Source: Cyanobacteriota bacterium
GTDB taxonomy: Bacteria > Cyanobacteriota > Cyanobacteriia > PCC-6307 > Cyanobiaceae
NCBI GenBank assembly: GCA_026389315.1
Contig: JAPLIC010000063.1
Span: forward strand, 1 to 64,000
Direction of reading: 5' to 3'
DNA: 64,000 nucleotides
Positions 27,414 to 36,024 of the stretch are shown here, piece after piece. The notes beneath the pieces are model-generated. The model saw only the letters and a program-made list of their open reading frames with translations. It was not told where the DNA came from and ran no database searches. The position numbers were made by a program, and so were the translations under genes. Numbering within the stretch: the stretch's first letter is position 1; every line of letters begins with the position of its first letter.

Positions 27414-29018
27414 TTGGTCATCGCCGCGGCCCTGGCCTTCGGCCTGATCGGACTGGTGATCCAGCTGTGGCGCATCGCCAGTCTCACCGCTTCCTACGAC
27501 CAGGGGATTTTTGTCCAGGCGCTGTGGAACGGACTGGCCGGCCACCCGTTCGAAAGCACCCTGTCCTCCCAGCTCTCGGATGTCGTCGTTAATGGCGGCT
27601 CTGCTCCCCAGGTCGGCTACCACCGGCTGGGCCAACACTTCACGCCCCTGCTGGCTCTCTGGATTCCCCTGGTGGGTCTGCTGGGCCCGGTGGCCCTGCC
27701 CCTGGTGCAAGTGGGACTGGTGACTGCAGCCGGTCTGGCGCTGCACCAACTGGCGGCCCAGCGACTGGCCCCGGCGTTGGCCGCCCGCATCGCCTTCAGT
27801 TTCTACGGGGCCAATGCGATCATCGGTCCCACCTGGGGCAATTTCACCGACCTCTGCCAGTTACCCCTGCTGGCGTTTCTGTTGCTGCTGGGACTGGAAC
27901 GCCGCCGCTTCGTCCTGGTTTTGATTCCGGCCCTGCTCATGCCGCTGGTGAGGGAGGACACCGGTGTCGTTTTGGTGGGAATCGGGATTTGGTTGGCGTT
28001 GCGCCAGCCGCGCCGCTGGCCCCTGGCCCTGCTGTTGATGGGCTGGGGCGGCGGTTGGGTTTTGCTTGTAACCAACCAGCTGATGCCCCTGTTCAGCGAC
28101 GACAACGCCCGGCGCTTCATGTTGGAGAACTTCGGCCAGTACGTACCGGGCAGCCAACGCGCCTCCAGCCTTGAGGTGCTGCGCCAGGCCCTGGGCCAGC
28201 CCGCTGTCTTAATGCGCGAACTCCTGGATCCGCCGGATCAAACCCTGCGCTACCTGTTAGGCCAGGGCCTGCCCCTGCTGTTCGTGCCGTTGATCGCCGC
28301 CGACAGTTGGCTGCTGATGGGTCTGCCCTTATTGGGGCTGCTGCTGGCCCAAGGCAGCAACAATCCTCTCTCCATCACCATCCGCTACACCTTTTTGGTG
28401 GTACCGGGTTTGTTCGCAGGAACAGTGTTCTGGTGGCAGCGCCATGGCGGAGTGTTCGCCTCCAAGGGGGTGAGGGGGTTCTGGACCGGAGCGGTGCTGC
28501 TTTCGCTGCTATTCAGCCTGACCAGTAACCCCCATCGCTCCTTGTCCTTTCTGATACCCGACAGCGTCAACCCCTGGGTGCACCGCTCCCTTGTCGAGCA
28601 ATGGCAGCACGCCCGGGCCGCCCGCTCCGCCCTGGCCCTGATTCCGCCCCGGAGCCCCACCGCCGCCACTACCCACCTGGTGCACCCCCTGGCCCGCAGG
28701 CCGGTGTTGGTGCGCTTCCCGCAATCGGTGACCTACCAGGATCGCCAGGGCCAGCTGCGGTCGGTGGACTGGATTGCCGCCGACGTGGGTCGCCTGCAGC
28801 GTTACGGAGTGGCCTTCAACGAAGACCGGGACACCCTGGAGTCCAGTCTGAAGCGGTTCCAAGAGCTCGGGGACTCCTATGGGGTGCGCAGGGTTGTGGA
28901 CGGGGTCGTGATTCTGGAACGGGGCGGGCAGGATGCCCCCGGCGCCCGCCTCGCCCTCGAAAACCTGCTTAAAGCATCGCCTCAGGCCGCACCAACCGAT
29001 CAAACTCAGCGGCGCTGA
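27414..29018 (+). CDS. DUF2079 multi-span membrane protein
   Basis: The product has about ten hydrophobic segments and the N-terminal block Y-D-Q-G-I-F-V-Q-A-L-W-N-G-L-A-G-H-P-F, H-F-T-P-L-L-A-L and R-E-D-T-G typical of DUF2079, a family resembling GT-C glycosyltransferases. Its role is unknown. No ATG exists near the start; TTG 27414 is my choice because the first helix begins right after it, and the preceding gene stops at 27363. Its 3' end overlaps the convergent fumC by 50 bases. Confidence 0.8.
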   Translation: MVIAAALAFGLIGLVIQLWRIASLTASYDQGIFVQALWNGLAGHPFESTLSSQLSDVVVNGGSAPQVGYHRLGQHFTPLLALWIPLVGLLGPVALPLVQVGLVTAAGLALHQLAAQRLAPALAARIAFSFYGANAIIGPTWGNFTDLCQLPLLAFLLLLGLERRRFVLVLIPALLMPLVREDTGVVLVGIGIWLALRQPRRWPLALLLMGWGGGWVLLVTNQLMPLFSDDNARRFMLENFGQYVPGSQRASSLEVLRQALGQPAVLMRELLDPPDQTLRYLLGQGLPLLFVPLIAADSWLLMGLPLLGLLLAQGSNNPLSITIRYTFLVVPGLFAGTVFWWQRHGGVFASKGVRGFWTGAVLLSLLFSLTSNPHRSLSFLIPDSVNPWVHRSLVEQWQHARAARSALALIPPRSPTAATTHLVHPLARRPVLVRFPQSVTYQDRQGQLRSVDWIAADVGRLQRYGVAFNEDRDTLESSLKRFQELGDSYGVRRVVDGVVILERGGQDAPGARLALENLLKASPQAAPTDQTQRR

Positions 29019-30366
29019 TCTCGCCCAGCCCCACCGCCGCCTCCCGCAGGCTGAGGTTGTGGTGATGGGCATGGCGAGCAATGGCGCAGGCTCGGTCGTA
29101 ACCAATGGCAGGGGTAAGGGCTGTCACGAGCATGAGGCTGTGGCCCAGCAACTCTTGCAGCCGCGCTTCATTGGCCCTCAAGCCCTCGATGCAATGCTTG
29201 CGAAAACCTTCGCAGGCCCCGGCCAGGAGTTCAATGCTTTCCAGCAGATTCCAAGCGATCAGGGGCTTGAAAACATTCAGCTCGAAATGGCCCTGGCTGG
29301 CCGCCATTTGCACCGCGGTGTTGTTGCCCATCACCTGAACGGCAACCATGGTCAGGCTTTCGCACTGGGTGGGATTGACCTTGCCGGGCATGATGCTGGA
29401 GCCTGGCTCGTTCTCTGGCAGCACCAGTTCCCCCAGACCGCAGCGAGGGCCACTGGCCAGCCAACAGATGTCATTGGCGATTTTCATTAGACTGCCCGCG
29501 AGCACTGTCAGGGCTCCATGCACGGCCGCCAGGGGTTCATGGCCCGCCAGGGCCTGGAACTTGTTGGGGGCCGAGCGAAAGGGGAGATCCAGCCGTTTAG
29601 CAAGCCGCTCGGCCACGGCCTCCGAAAATCCAGGCGGGGCGTTGAGACCGGTGCCGACAGCCGTTCCACCAATCGCCAGTTGGTGCAACTGGGGCAGGCT
29701 GGTTAATAATGTGTCTTGGGCCAGACCTAGCTGGGCGACATAACCGCCAAATTCCTGGCCGAGGCTGAGGGGGACTGCATCTTGGAGGTGGGTGCGGCCA
29801 ATCTTGAGCAACGGGGCAAACTCAGTAGCCCTGGTTTGCAGGCTGGCGATGAGCTCGGCGAGGTTCGGCAACAGAACCTGGTGCAACTGAAGAGCCACGG
29901 CGATGTGCATGGCCGTCGGGAAAGTGTCGTTACTGGACTGGCTGAGGTTGACGTGGTCATTGGGATGGACCGGGGCCTTGCTGCCAAGCACCCCACCGCA
30001 GCGCTCAATGGCGCGGTTGGCGATCACCTCATTGACGTTCATGTTGGTCTGGGTGCCTGAACCCGTTTGCCAGACGCGCAAGGGAAATTCGCCATCAAGG
30101 GCCCCGGAGGCCACCTCTTCGGCGACGGCCGAGATCAGTTGGGCCAGGGAGGGATCCAGTACCCCCATGGCGGCATTGGTCTCGGCACAGGCCGCTTTGA
30201 GCAGGCCCAAGGCGTGCACGATGGCCAGGGGCATGGCCTGACCGAAAGGGAATAGCTGCAGGGAACGTTGGGTCTGGGCTCCCCAGTAATGCTCGGAGGG
30301 AACGGGGACCTGGCCCAGACTGTCCTTCTCCAGGCGGGTGGCCGGACTGGATCCGGCGGCGCTCAT
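28969..30366 (-). CDS. fumC: class II fumarate hydratase
   Basis: The 465-residue enzyme interconverts fumarate and malate. It has G-S-G-T-Q-T-N-M-N-V-N-E-V near residue 103, H-P-N-D-H-V-N-L-S-Q-S-S-N-D near 132-145, and the superfamily signature G-S-S-I-M-P-G-K-V-N-P near 325, which together identify a FumC. The ATG at 30366 overlaps the stop of the upstream gene by 4 nt. The last 16 codons overlap the end of the DUF2079 gene on the other strand. Confidence 0.96.
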   Translation of the reverse strand: MSAAGSSPATRLEKDSLGQVPVPSEHYWGAQTQRSLQLFPFGQAMPLAIVHALGLLKAACAETNAAMGVLDPSLAQLISAVAEEVASGALDGEFPLRVWQTGSGTQTNMNVNEVIANRAIERCGGVLGSKAPVHPNDHVNLSQSSNDTFPTAMHIAVALQLHQVLLPNLAELIASLQTRATEFAPLLKIGRTHLQDAVPLSLGQEFGGYVAQLGLAQDTLLTSLPQLHQLAIGGTAVGTGLNAPPGFSEAVAERLAKRLDLPFRSAPNKFQALAGHEPLAAVHGALTVLAGSLMKIANDICWLASGPRCGLGELVLPENEPGSSIMPGKVNPTQCESLTMVAVQVMGNNTAVQMAASQGHFELNVFKPLIAWNLLESIELLAGACEGFRKHCIEGLRANEARLQELLGHSLMLVTALTPAIGYDRACAIARHAHHHNLSLREAAVGLGEISAAEFDRLVRPEAML

Positions 30367-30950
30367 CGGGCCTCGGGGCGGATTTCGCTGTTGAGTTCGT
30401 TGAAACTGACAATCGAACCGCCGCCGTTTCCAGGGGCCAAGGGAATGCCGGTGGCGTTACTCACCACCGTGTTCAAGGCCGAGAGATCGACGGGGCCCGT
30501 GTGGTCGAACACAACCTCGCCTTGATGGTCAAGAACGACCACCTGGGGAATGGCACCGCTCCAATAATGGGCTGGGTCGCTGGGGCCCTCAACAGGACGA
30601 TTTTGCAGGGGATCGGTAACGAGGGGCAGCAAGGCAATGCGATTTCCCCAAAGGCGTTGCAACTCTGATACCACAGGGGCAAAGCGTTTGCTGGCGCTGT
30701 TGTCATCGAGATAAAAAACCATCACCACCACCTCCTTTCTGGCCAGACCCTCCGCCAGGGTGGTCTGGGGCGGTACCAACGACCCATTGCCCGCATAAAG
30801 AGCAAAAATATTGCCGTCGTAGCGGTCGTTGTCGAGGCTGGCCTGGGCCGGCGCAGCCCCCGGGCCAAGGGCGGTGATACCAGCCATCCACCAGAGCAGA
30901 CCGGCCAGCAGCCAGCTCCAGAAACGGCGCGCCCGGATCGGCTGGGTCAA
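30363..30950 (-). CDS. thioredoxin-fold photosystem I accumulation factor (slr1796-like)
   Basis: After an N-terminal hydrophobic export or anchor segment ending in A-P-A-Q-A-S, the mature domain begins L-D-N-D-R-Y-D-G-N-I-F-A-L-Y-A-G-N-G-S-L-V-P and continues with a thioredoxin-like strand (V-V-V-M-V-F-Y-L-D-D-N-S-A-S-K-R-F-A-P-V), then I-P-Q-V-V-V-L-D with the cis-proline. The CxxC pair is absent. This fits the cyanobacterial thylakoid protein described as a PSI accumulation factor. The start is unsure: TTG 30950 or TTG 30998, the latter overlapping the preceding stop as TTGA. Confidence 0.65.
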   Translation of the reverse strand: MTQPIRARRFWSWLLAGLLWWMAGITALGPGAAPAQASLDNDRYDGNIFALYAGNGSLVPPQTTLAEGLARKEVVVMVFYLDDNSASKRFAPVVSELQRLWGNRIALLPLVTDPLQNRPVEGPSDPAHYWSGAIPQVVVLDHQGEVVFDHTGPVDLSALNTVVSNATGIPLAPGNGGGSIVSFNELNSEIRPEAR

Positions 30951-30994
30951 GAGAGGCCATGCGAATGGCCCTATTGTGCCGTCAGGGCCAGTGA

Positions 30995-32740
30995 TCAAGA
31001 GCCACGACCGAAACTGCGTCCCATTCCCTGGGCGACTCCTCGGCCCACCAAACCGATCGCCCGTCCGACCACCTTGGTCAGGATCACCACCAACAGATCG
31101 CCTAAACCTCGCATCAGGCTTTGCACCTGGGGAGCCAGGGCATCCCGGGTTTCCAGGCAGAGGGTCACCCATTGCTGCAGCCAGCCCAACCGCTTCAATT
31201 CTTGATCCCTCGGTTCAGTGAGCTGTTCGATGCGAATGGCACCGCCCTGGAGGCAATAGAGGGGCCGGCGGCTTTCATAGAGCTGAACCGGCCGTTCCAC
31301 CCAACTCTGCCAGCGTTGTTGAGCATTGAGCTGATTGCGAAGGCGCTCAAGGTTGCGGGTTCCCAGCAACTCAGGTCGCAAGAGATAACGACGCAGCTCA
31401 GGCCAATCGGCGCAAGCCGCCAGCACCTCAGCGCTGATCTGTTCGGCGCTGCGCACTAACCAATTAGCCAGCAGCATCTCAAGATAAAGTAGGGCTTGAG
31501 GTTCATCGGGTGGCAGCAGACAGCCCTCAACCAGCAACGGCCGCGCCTGCACCAGGCTGGAAAGCATGGACATCGGATCCGGCAGATCGGGATCGTCGCC
31601 CGCCAGGGAACTGCCCGACACCAGCGTTTCGGCGACTGGGAGCATCACCCCTTCGCGCGGCAACTGGACATAGGCGCCGGCCATGCGCCGCATGGCCTGT
31701 TGGCGCAGCATCGGCTGGAGATCACGCCACTGCGCCAGCAAACTGTCGGCACTGAAGCTCTGGCCCTGCAACTGGCTGCGCAACTGATCAAACTGCTCCA
31801 GCAGGGAAAGCAGTAGATCACTGCGCCGCTGCTCAAGCAGACCATCAAGGGCCAGCAGGCCCCCACTGGCATTTGCAGGCCCGGCGGCGGATTCTTGGCG
31901 CAGCCGTTCTCGCAAGGTTTCCCAGAGGCCGTCTGCATTGCGCTGGCGCAGGGTGATGGCAATGCCTTCGCGCTCGGCAAAGGCGGGAATCAGGCCTGGG
32001 ACGCCGGAATTTTGGCCAAGGCTGCCCCGCTCTGCTGGCAGCGCGGGGGTAGCCAAGCAATCGGCCAATGATCCACTCCAAGCCAGACTGAGGGGACCCC
32101 ACAGCCAGAGCAGGAGTTGGCGGGCCGCCCGCAGCTCCCGCATCCGGCCCTGCAGCAAGAGCAAGCCCAGCAAGGTGGGGGAGGTCTGATCCAGACACTG
32201 GGCACAAAAACGCAGTTCCGCCTCGATTTGCCAGAGGCCTGTGGCCAACAACCATTGGCCCAGCCCCATCGCTGCAGGGACTGGGGATTGGGGAGCGCTG
32301 TTGCCACCAGCCTCTGCCACCGGGGCGATCTCCAGCACCCGGCCACCCGCCAAGAGAATGGCGACGGTATCCCGCAGGGAGCCAGCCGTAGGGGCTTCCA
32401 ACAAGCCTTGCACTCGTAGTTGCAGCAGAGGCAGGGTCGAATACCCGTGGCCTCCGGGCAGCAGCAACAGGATTGGCACCGGTTGCCAGCGCTCGTACAG
32501 CCTTTGCAATTCAAGTTCGAGACTGGCGGCAGGGGGAGGTGCGGCCAGACTCCAGATGACCAGTCGGGGGGCCCCATCCAATTCCCCTGCACGGAAAACG
32601 ACCTGGCCCAGGCTGGGATCCTGTTGCAACAAGGCAGCTATTTTCTGCTGTTGCAGAGGATCAGCCAACAGCAATAACTGGGGTAGGGGCGTGGTCGTCG
32701 AAGAGGCCAAGGGTTTCAGGCTCCGGTGGGCCGCCCACAC
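30995..32740 (-). CDS. DUF3685 domain protein
   Basis: The 581-residue soluble product starts with a receiver-like segment (L-P-Q-L-L-L-L-A-D-P and later V-P-I-L-L-L-L-P-G-G-H) but lacks clear phosphoacceptor chemistry, then a long helical region matching cyanobacterial DUF3685. Near the C-terminus a hydrophobic stretch, D-L-L-V-V-I-L-T-K-V-V-G-R-A-I-G-L-V-G-R, may contact membrane. Function unknown. GTG 32740 overlaps the end of the Fur gene by 25 bases; TTG 32710, just after that stop, is an equally good start. Confidence 0.75.
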   Translation of the reverse strand: MWAAHRSLKPLASSTTTPLPQLLLLADPLQQQKIAALLQQDPSLGQVVFRAGELDGAPRLVIWSLAAPPPAASLELELQRLYERWQPVPILLLLPGGHGYSTLPLLQLRVQGLLEAPTAGSLRDTVAILLAGGRVLEIAPVAEAGGNSAPQSPVPAAMGLGQWLLATGLWQIEAELRFCAQCLDQTSPTLLGLLLLQGRMRELRAARQLLLWLWGPLSLAWSGSLADCLATPALPAERGSLGQNSGVPGLIPAFAEREGIAITLRQRNADGLWETLRERLRQESAAGPANASGGLLALDGLLEQRRSDLLLSLLEQFDQLRSQLQGQSFSADSLLAQWRDLQPMLRQQAMRRMAGAYVQLPREGVMLPVAETLVSGSSLAGDDPDLPDPMSMLSSLVQARPLLVEGCLLPPDEPQALLYLEMLLANWLVRSAEQISAEVLAACADWPELRRYLLRPELLGTRNLERLRNQLNAQQRWQSWVERPVQLYESRRPLYCLQGGAIRIEQLTEPRDQELKRLGWLQQWVTLCLETRDALAPQVQSLMRGLGDLLVVILTKVVGRAIGLVGRGVAQGMGRSFGRGS

Positions 32741-33165
32741 AGGTGCAAGGTATACGACTCGATGGCGTATCCTGTGTGAATCTCTATGCGGTGCAGCAGA
32801 TCATCGGGAAGGCGCACATCAAGATCGTGAATAGCCCCGGAATCCAGGCAAGTTAGATGGCTGTGGGGGTCGGATCGATAGCCGTATAGGCGGCCGCTGG
32901 CACGATCTAGAAATTCGATAACTCCAGCACTTTGGAGCGCTTCCAAGTTCTGGTAAACAGAGGTATGGCCAATATTGCGACCAAGATTATTGAGCTTTTC
33001 GAAGATATCACGGGCACTGAGATGGGTCTTTTCAGCCCAGAGCAAATCCAAGACCATGCGGCGTTGGCGGCTAAGGCGCATGCCCAAATCACGGCAACGT
33101 CGATAGACATCCTCAACGCTTTCCAGGGGGGCCTCGCAAGTCGTCCTGGAGTTGGCGATGGGCAT
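32716..33165 (-). CDS. Fur-family transcriptional regulator, atypical zinc site
   Basis: The 149-residue product has the winged-helix DNA-binding half with Y-R-R-C-R-D-L-G-M-R-L-S-R-Q-R and H-T-S-V-Y-Q-N-L-E-A-L-Q (recognition helix), then a dimerisation domain with D-P-H-S-H-L-T-C-L-D-S-G-A-I-H-D. The usual C-x-x-C of the structural zinc site is C-L-D-S here, and the C-terminal C-x-x-C is missing. The target metal or signal (iron, zinc or peroxide) cannot be assigned. ATG 33165 fits the family; an upstream extension begins with TTG. Confidence 0.85.
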   Translation of the reverse strand: MPIANSRTTCEAPLESVEDVYRRCRDLGMRLSRQRRMVLDLLWAEKTHLSARDIFEKLNNLGRNIGHTSVYQNLEALQSAGVIEFLDRASGRLYGYRSDPHSHLTCLDSGAIHDLDVRLPDDLLHRIEIHTGYAIESYTLHLCGRPTGA

Positions 33166-33221
33166 ACTCGCAGTGGGGATGAAGCCGTCGACCACAGCAA
33201 GCAAAGCGTACTGGTCACTCT

Positions 33222-33227
33222 GTTATA
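33222..33227 (-). promoter_or_regulatory. candidate -10 box of the Fur-family gene
   Basis: On the minus strand TATAAC at 33227-33222 matches five of six bases of the -10 consensus and lies 56 bases before the ATG, in the 99-base gap after hisA. No convincing -35 is present, as is common at regulated promoters. Confidence 0.35.
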
Positions 33228-33264
33228 GGGCAGGTGGGAGATTTTTGGCCGCAGCCAGGTCCCC

Positions 33265-34026
33265 TCAGGCCAGCGACAAGGGTTCAACGTCCTGCCAGCG
33301 CTCCGGGCCGACGGCTTGGAGGGCCTCGGCCAACTCCACCCGACCGTCATAGAGCGCCCGGCCGACGATCACCCCCTGCACCCCCAGATGTTCCAGACTG
33401 AGGAGGCTGAGCAAGTCGGTGAGCGAACCAATCCCGCCAGAGGCGATCAACGGCAGGCTTGCCGCCTCGGCCATGGCGCGCAGAAAAGGGAGGTTGGGTC
33501 CTGCCAAGGTGCCGTCGGTGGCGATATCGGTGGTGATCAGGGCCGCTACGCCACTTCCAGCCAAGCTGGCCGCCAGAGCCGTGGCCTCCATGGTGCTCGC
33601 CTCCAGCCAGCCGCGGGTGGCCACACGACCATCACGGGCATCAATGCCCACCACGATGCGGCCAGGATGCTGCTGGGCGAGCTGCCGCACCAGGGCCGGT
33701 TCCTCCACGGCGATGGTGCCCAAAATGACGCGATCCAATCCGCAGGCCAGCCATTCCTCAGCGCGCTCGGCGCTGCGTACGCCACCCCCCAGCTGCACCG
33801 GAATGGTCAGGGCGGAGGTGATGGCCCTCACAATTCGATCATTGCTGCGCTGGCCGCTGCGGGCGCCATCCAAATCCACTAAATGCAGCCGCCGGGCCCC
33901 CTGCCGTTGCCACTCAAGGGCCTGGGCCACTGGATCGGCATGGAAGCGGGTCACCTGGTCGTAATCGCCCTGGTGAAGCCGCACGCACTGGCCATCCAGC
34001 AGGTCAATGGCGGGGATGACTTCCAT
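33265..34026 (-). CDS. hisA: HisA isomerase of histidine synthesis
   Basis: The 253-residue (beta/alpha)8 enzyme isomerises ProFAR to PRFAR. It starts M-E-V-I-P-A-I-D-L-L-D-G-Q-C-V-R-L with the catalytic Asp at residue 8, shows V-Q-L-G-G-G-V-R near 79, the second catalytic Asp in T-T-D-I-A-T-D-G-T near 127-131, and A-S-G-G-I-G near 175. ATG 34026 gives the standard N-terminus. It is divergent from the CSP41-like gene. Confidence 0.95.
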   Translation of the reverse strand: MEVIPAIDLLDGQCVRLHQGDYDQVTRFHADPVAQALEWQRQGARRLHLVDLDGARSGQRSNDRIVRAITSALTIPVQLGGGVRSAERAEEWLACGLDRVILGTIAVEEPALVRQLAQQHPGRIVVGIDARDGRVATRGWLEASTMEATALAASLAGSGVAALITTDIATDGTLAGPNLPFLRAMAEAASLPLIASGGIGSLTDLLSLLSLEHLGVQGVIVGRALYDGRVELAEALQAVGPERWQDVEPLSLA

Positions 34027-34144
34027 GGCCAGACAAGGGGTTGGTTTCATCATCGGTCCCCACGGCTCGCCCAGGGGGTTCGGCATGATCAGCTAGCGCT
34101 GCCAGCTTGAATGAGCTGACCATGAAACCCAGCGGGAAGCGAGC

Positions 34145-35071
34145 ATGAAGATTCTGGTGATGGGCGGCACCCGATTCGTGGGACGGCCCCTGGTGGCCCA
34201 CCTGCTGGGGGCCGGTCACGACCTGACCCTCTTTACCCGGGGCAAGAACCCACTGCCGCAGAACGTCGAGACCTTGAAGGGCGATCGCAACGACGACGAA
34301 GCCCTGGCCCAGCTGCAGGGACGTCGGTTTGATGTGATCGTGGACAGCTCCGGCCGGGAGTGTGCCGACACGCGCCGGGTGATCGAGCGCACCGGGGCGC
34401 CCAGCCATCGCTTGGTTTATGTGAGTTCGGCCGGCGTCTATGCCAACAGCGACCTCTGGCCCCTCGATGAGGACGCTCCCCTGGACCCCTCCAGCCGCCA
34501 TGCTGGCAAGGCCGAGACCGAAGCCTGGCTGAGGCATCAAGGGATTGCGTTCACAAGTTTTCGTCCGACTTACATCGTTGGTCCCGGCAATTACAACCCC
34601 ATTGAAAGCTGGTTCTTCGACCGCCTCACCCACGGCCAACCCATTCCCATTCCTGGAGATGGTTCCACCATCACCCAACTGGGCCATGTCAAGGATCTGG
34701 CGATGGCCATGGCCCGCTCCATTGAGGTGGACGCGGCCTGCAACCGCATCTACAACTGCAGTGGGAATCAGGGCGTCACTTTCGCAGGGCTGGTGAGCGC
34801 CGCTGCCAGGGCCTGCGGCAAGGATCCTGAAACCGTCCAACGGATACCTTTCGCCATCGAGGGGCTTGATGGCAAGGCGCGCAAGGCTTTTCCGCTGCGT
34901 CTGTCCCATTTTCTCACCGACACCCATCGGGTACGAAGGGAACTGGCCTGGGATCCGGCTTTCGACTTGGAAGCAACCTTGGCCGATAGCTGGAAAAATG
35001 ACTATGGGAGCCGACCCAGAGTAAAGTGCGATTTCAGCTCAGACCAAGTGCTAATGAATCGAGCAATGTAA
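34145..35071 (+). CDS. NAD-dependent epimerase/dehydratase, CSP41-like
   Basis: The 308-residue atypical short-chain dehydrogenase has G-G-T-R-F-V-G at residues 8-14, V-Y-V-S-S-A-G-V-Y near 97, F-R-P-T-Y-I-V-G-P-G-N-Y-N near 140 and G-H-V-K-D-L-A near 180. These resemble chloroplast stem-loop-binding proteins CSP41a/b, which bind RNA and ribosomes; sugar epimerase activity is an alternative. It is followed by a terminator-like hairpin, so it is probably monocistronic. Confidence 0.8.
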   Translation: MKILVMGGTRFVGRPLVAHLLGAGHDLTLFTRGKNPLPQNVETLKGDRNDDEALAQLQGRRFDVIVDSSGRECADTRRVIERTGAPSHRLVYVSSAGVYANSDLWPLDEDAPLDPSSRHAGKAETEAWLRHQGIAFTSFRPTYIVGPGNYNPIESWFFDRLTHGQPIPIPGDGSTITQLGHVKDLAMAMARSIEVDAACNRIYNCSGNQGVTFAGLVSAAARACGKDPETVQRIPFAIEGLDGKARKAFPLRLSHFLTDTHRVRRELAWDPAFDLEATLADSWKNDYGSRPRVKCDFSSDQVLMNRAM

Positions 35072-35080
35072 GACTGACAA

Positions 35081-35106
35081 GACACCGTCCCAGGGGTGTC
35101 ATTTTC
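35081..35106 (+). terminator. probable intrinsic terminator after CSP41-like gene
   Basis: A perfect 6-bp stem GACACC/GGTGTC with an 8-nt loop (35081-35100) is followed by ATTTTC, ten bases past the stop codon. The T run is short, so efficiency may be modest. Confidence 0.55.
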
Positions 35107-35150
35107 TAGATGATCGCTAAATTCTGATCGCCCTAAGCACGTTCCCCCTT

Positions 35151-35876
35151 GTGGCAACTAAAATCCGCTCTGAAGATTTCGCCGACGTCCTCCAATGGGT
35201 GGCTCTGGCACTGTTCATTGTTTTTTTGGCCATACTCCTGTCGGCCATATTGCCCCTGGAAATTCTCGATTCACGCTGGCAAGTGCGGGTAATTTCAGCC
35301 CTGCTTGGCAGCTCCAGTCTCCCTTTAATTGGCGTAGTAATGATGCTGCTCGCCAACTACCTCCATGAAGAGTTTAGTCCGTTTGGAGCCAAGATTAGGC
35401 TTTTACGGCGCTTGGCCGGTTTTGCGGCCATCGGCTTTTTATTACTAATTCCCCTGCAAATCACAGCTGGTTCCCGACTGCTCAATCAGCAAAGTGGCAA
35501 TGAAGTCGGCCAGCTCAAAGTGTTGCAAGCTGCCGCAGAGGCGATCCGTTCTGCTAATAACGAAGCTGATCTCAAAAATGCCCTGCGACAGCTACCAGGA
35601 GCCCCCAACAACTTGGATCGCCCGCTGGCGGCCCCCCTCCCTCAGGTGAAAGCTGCGGTGATCTCCCGTTTAGACCCAGCCGTCAAGCGACTTGAAACCC
35701 AGGTGGAAGAGGCGAAAAAAAATAGATTTCTAAAAGCGCTCAGTATCTGGATTCGGGATGCGGGGATGGCTGCCGGCTATGCGATTGGCTTCTCTAGCTT
35801 AGGCAGTTTAAAGGGGCAGGGCTCCCTGCTGCGATCTGTCATCCCGAACCGCCGCAAGTCAAGCTGGAATCTATAA
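35151..35876 (+). CDS. HpsJ-like membrane protein
   Basis: The 241-residue product, starting with GTG, has three hydrophobic segments near residues 15-36, 48-68 and 85-105, a Lys/Glu-rich coiled-coil-like stretch near 180-195 and a possible fourth span near 200-220. The layout and the V-I-S-A-L-L-G-S-S-S-L-P-L-I-G-V-V-M block recall cyanobacterial HpsJ family proteins of the hormogonium polysaccharide/type IV pilus system. Other hps genes are not in the window. Base composition is clearly more AT-rich than the neighbours. Confidence 0.5.
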   Translation: MATKIRSEDFADVLQWVALALFIVFLAILLSAILPLEILDSRWQVRVISALLGSSSLPLIGVVMMLLANYLHEEFSPFGAKIRLLRRLAGFAAIGFLLLIPLQITAGSRLLNQQSGNEVGQLKVLQAAAEAIRSANNEADLKNALRQLPGAPNNLDRPLAAPLPQVKAAVISRLDPAVKRLETQVEEAKKNRFLKALSIWIRDAGMAAGYAIGFSSLGSLKGQGSLLRSVIPNRRKSSWNL

Positions 35877-36024
35877 ACCAAAATCCTGGCAGGTCAGAAA
35901 CGCAGCATTAGCGGGTCCGAGCCCATCGGAACGCCCCAACCTCGCAATATAGCCGTAGCCAGGAAACTAGGTTTCCGAAATATAACACAACAACACAACA
36001 CCGCCAGCCCCCTGCCTTTTGCTG

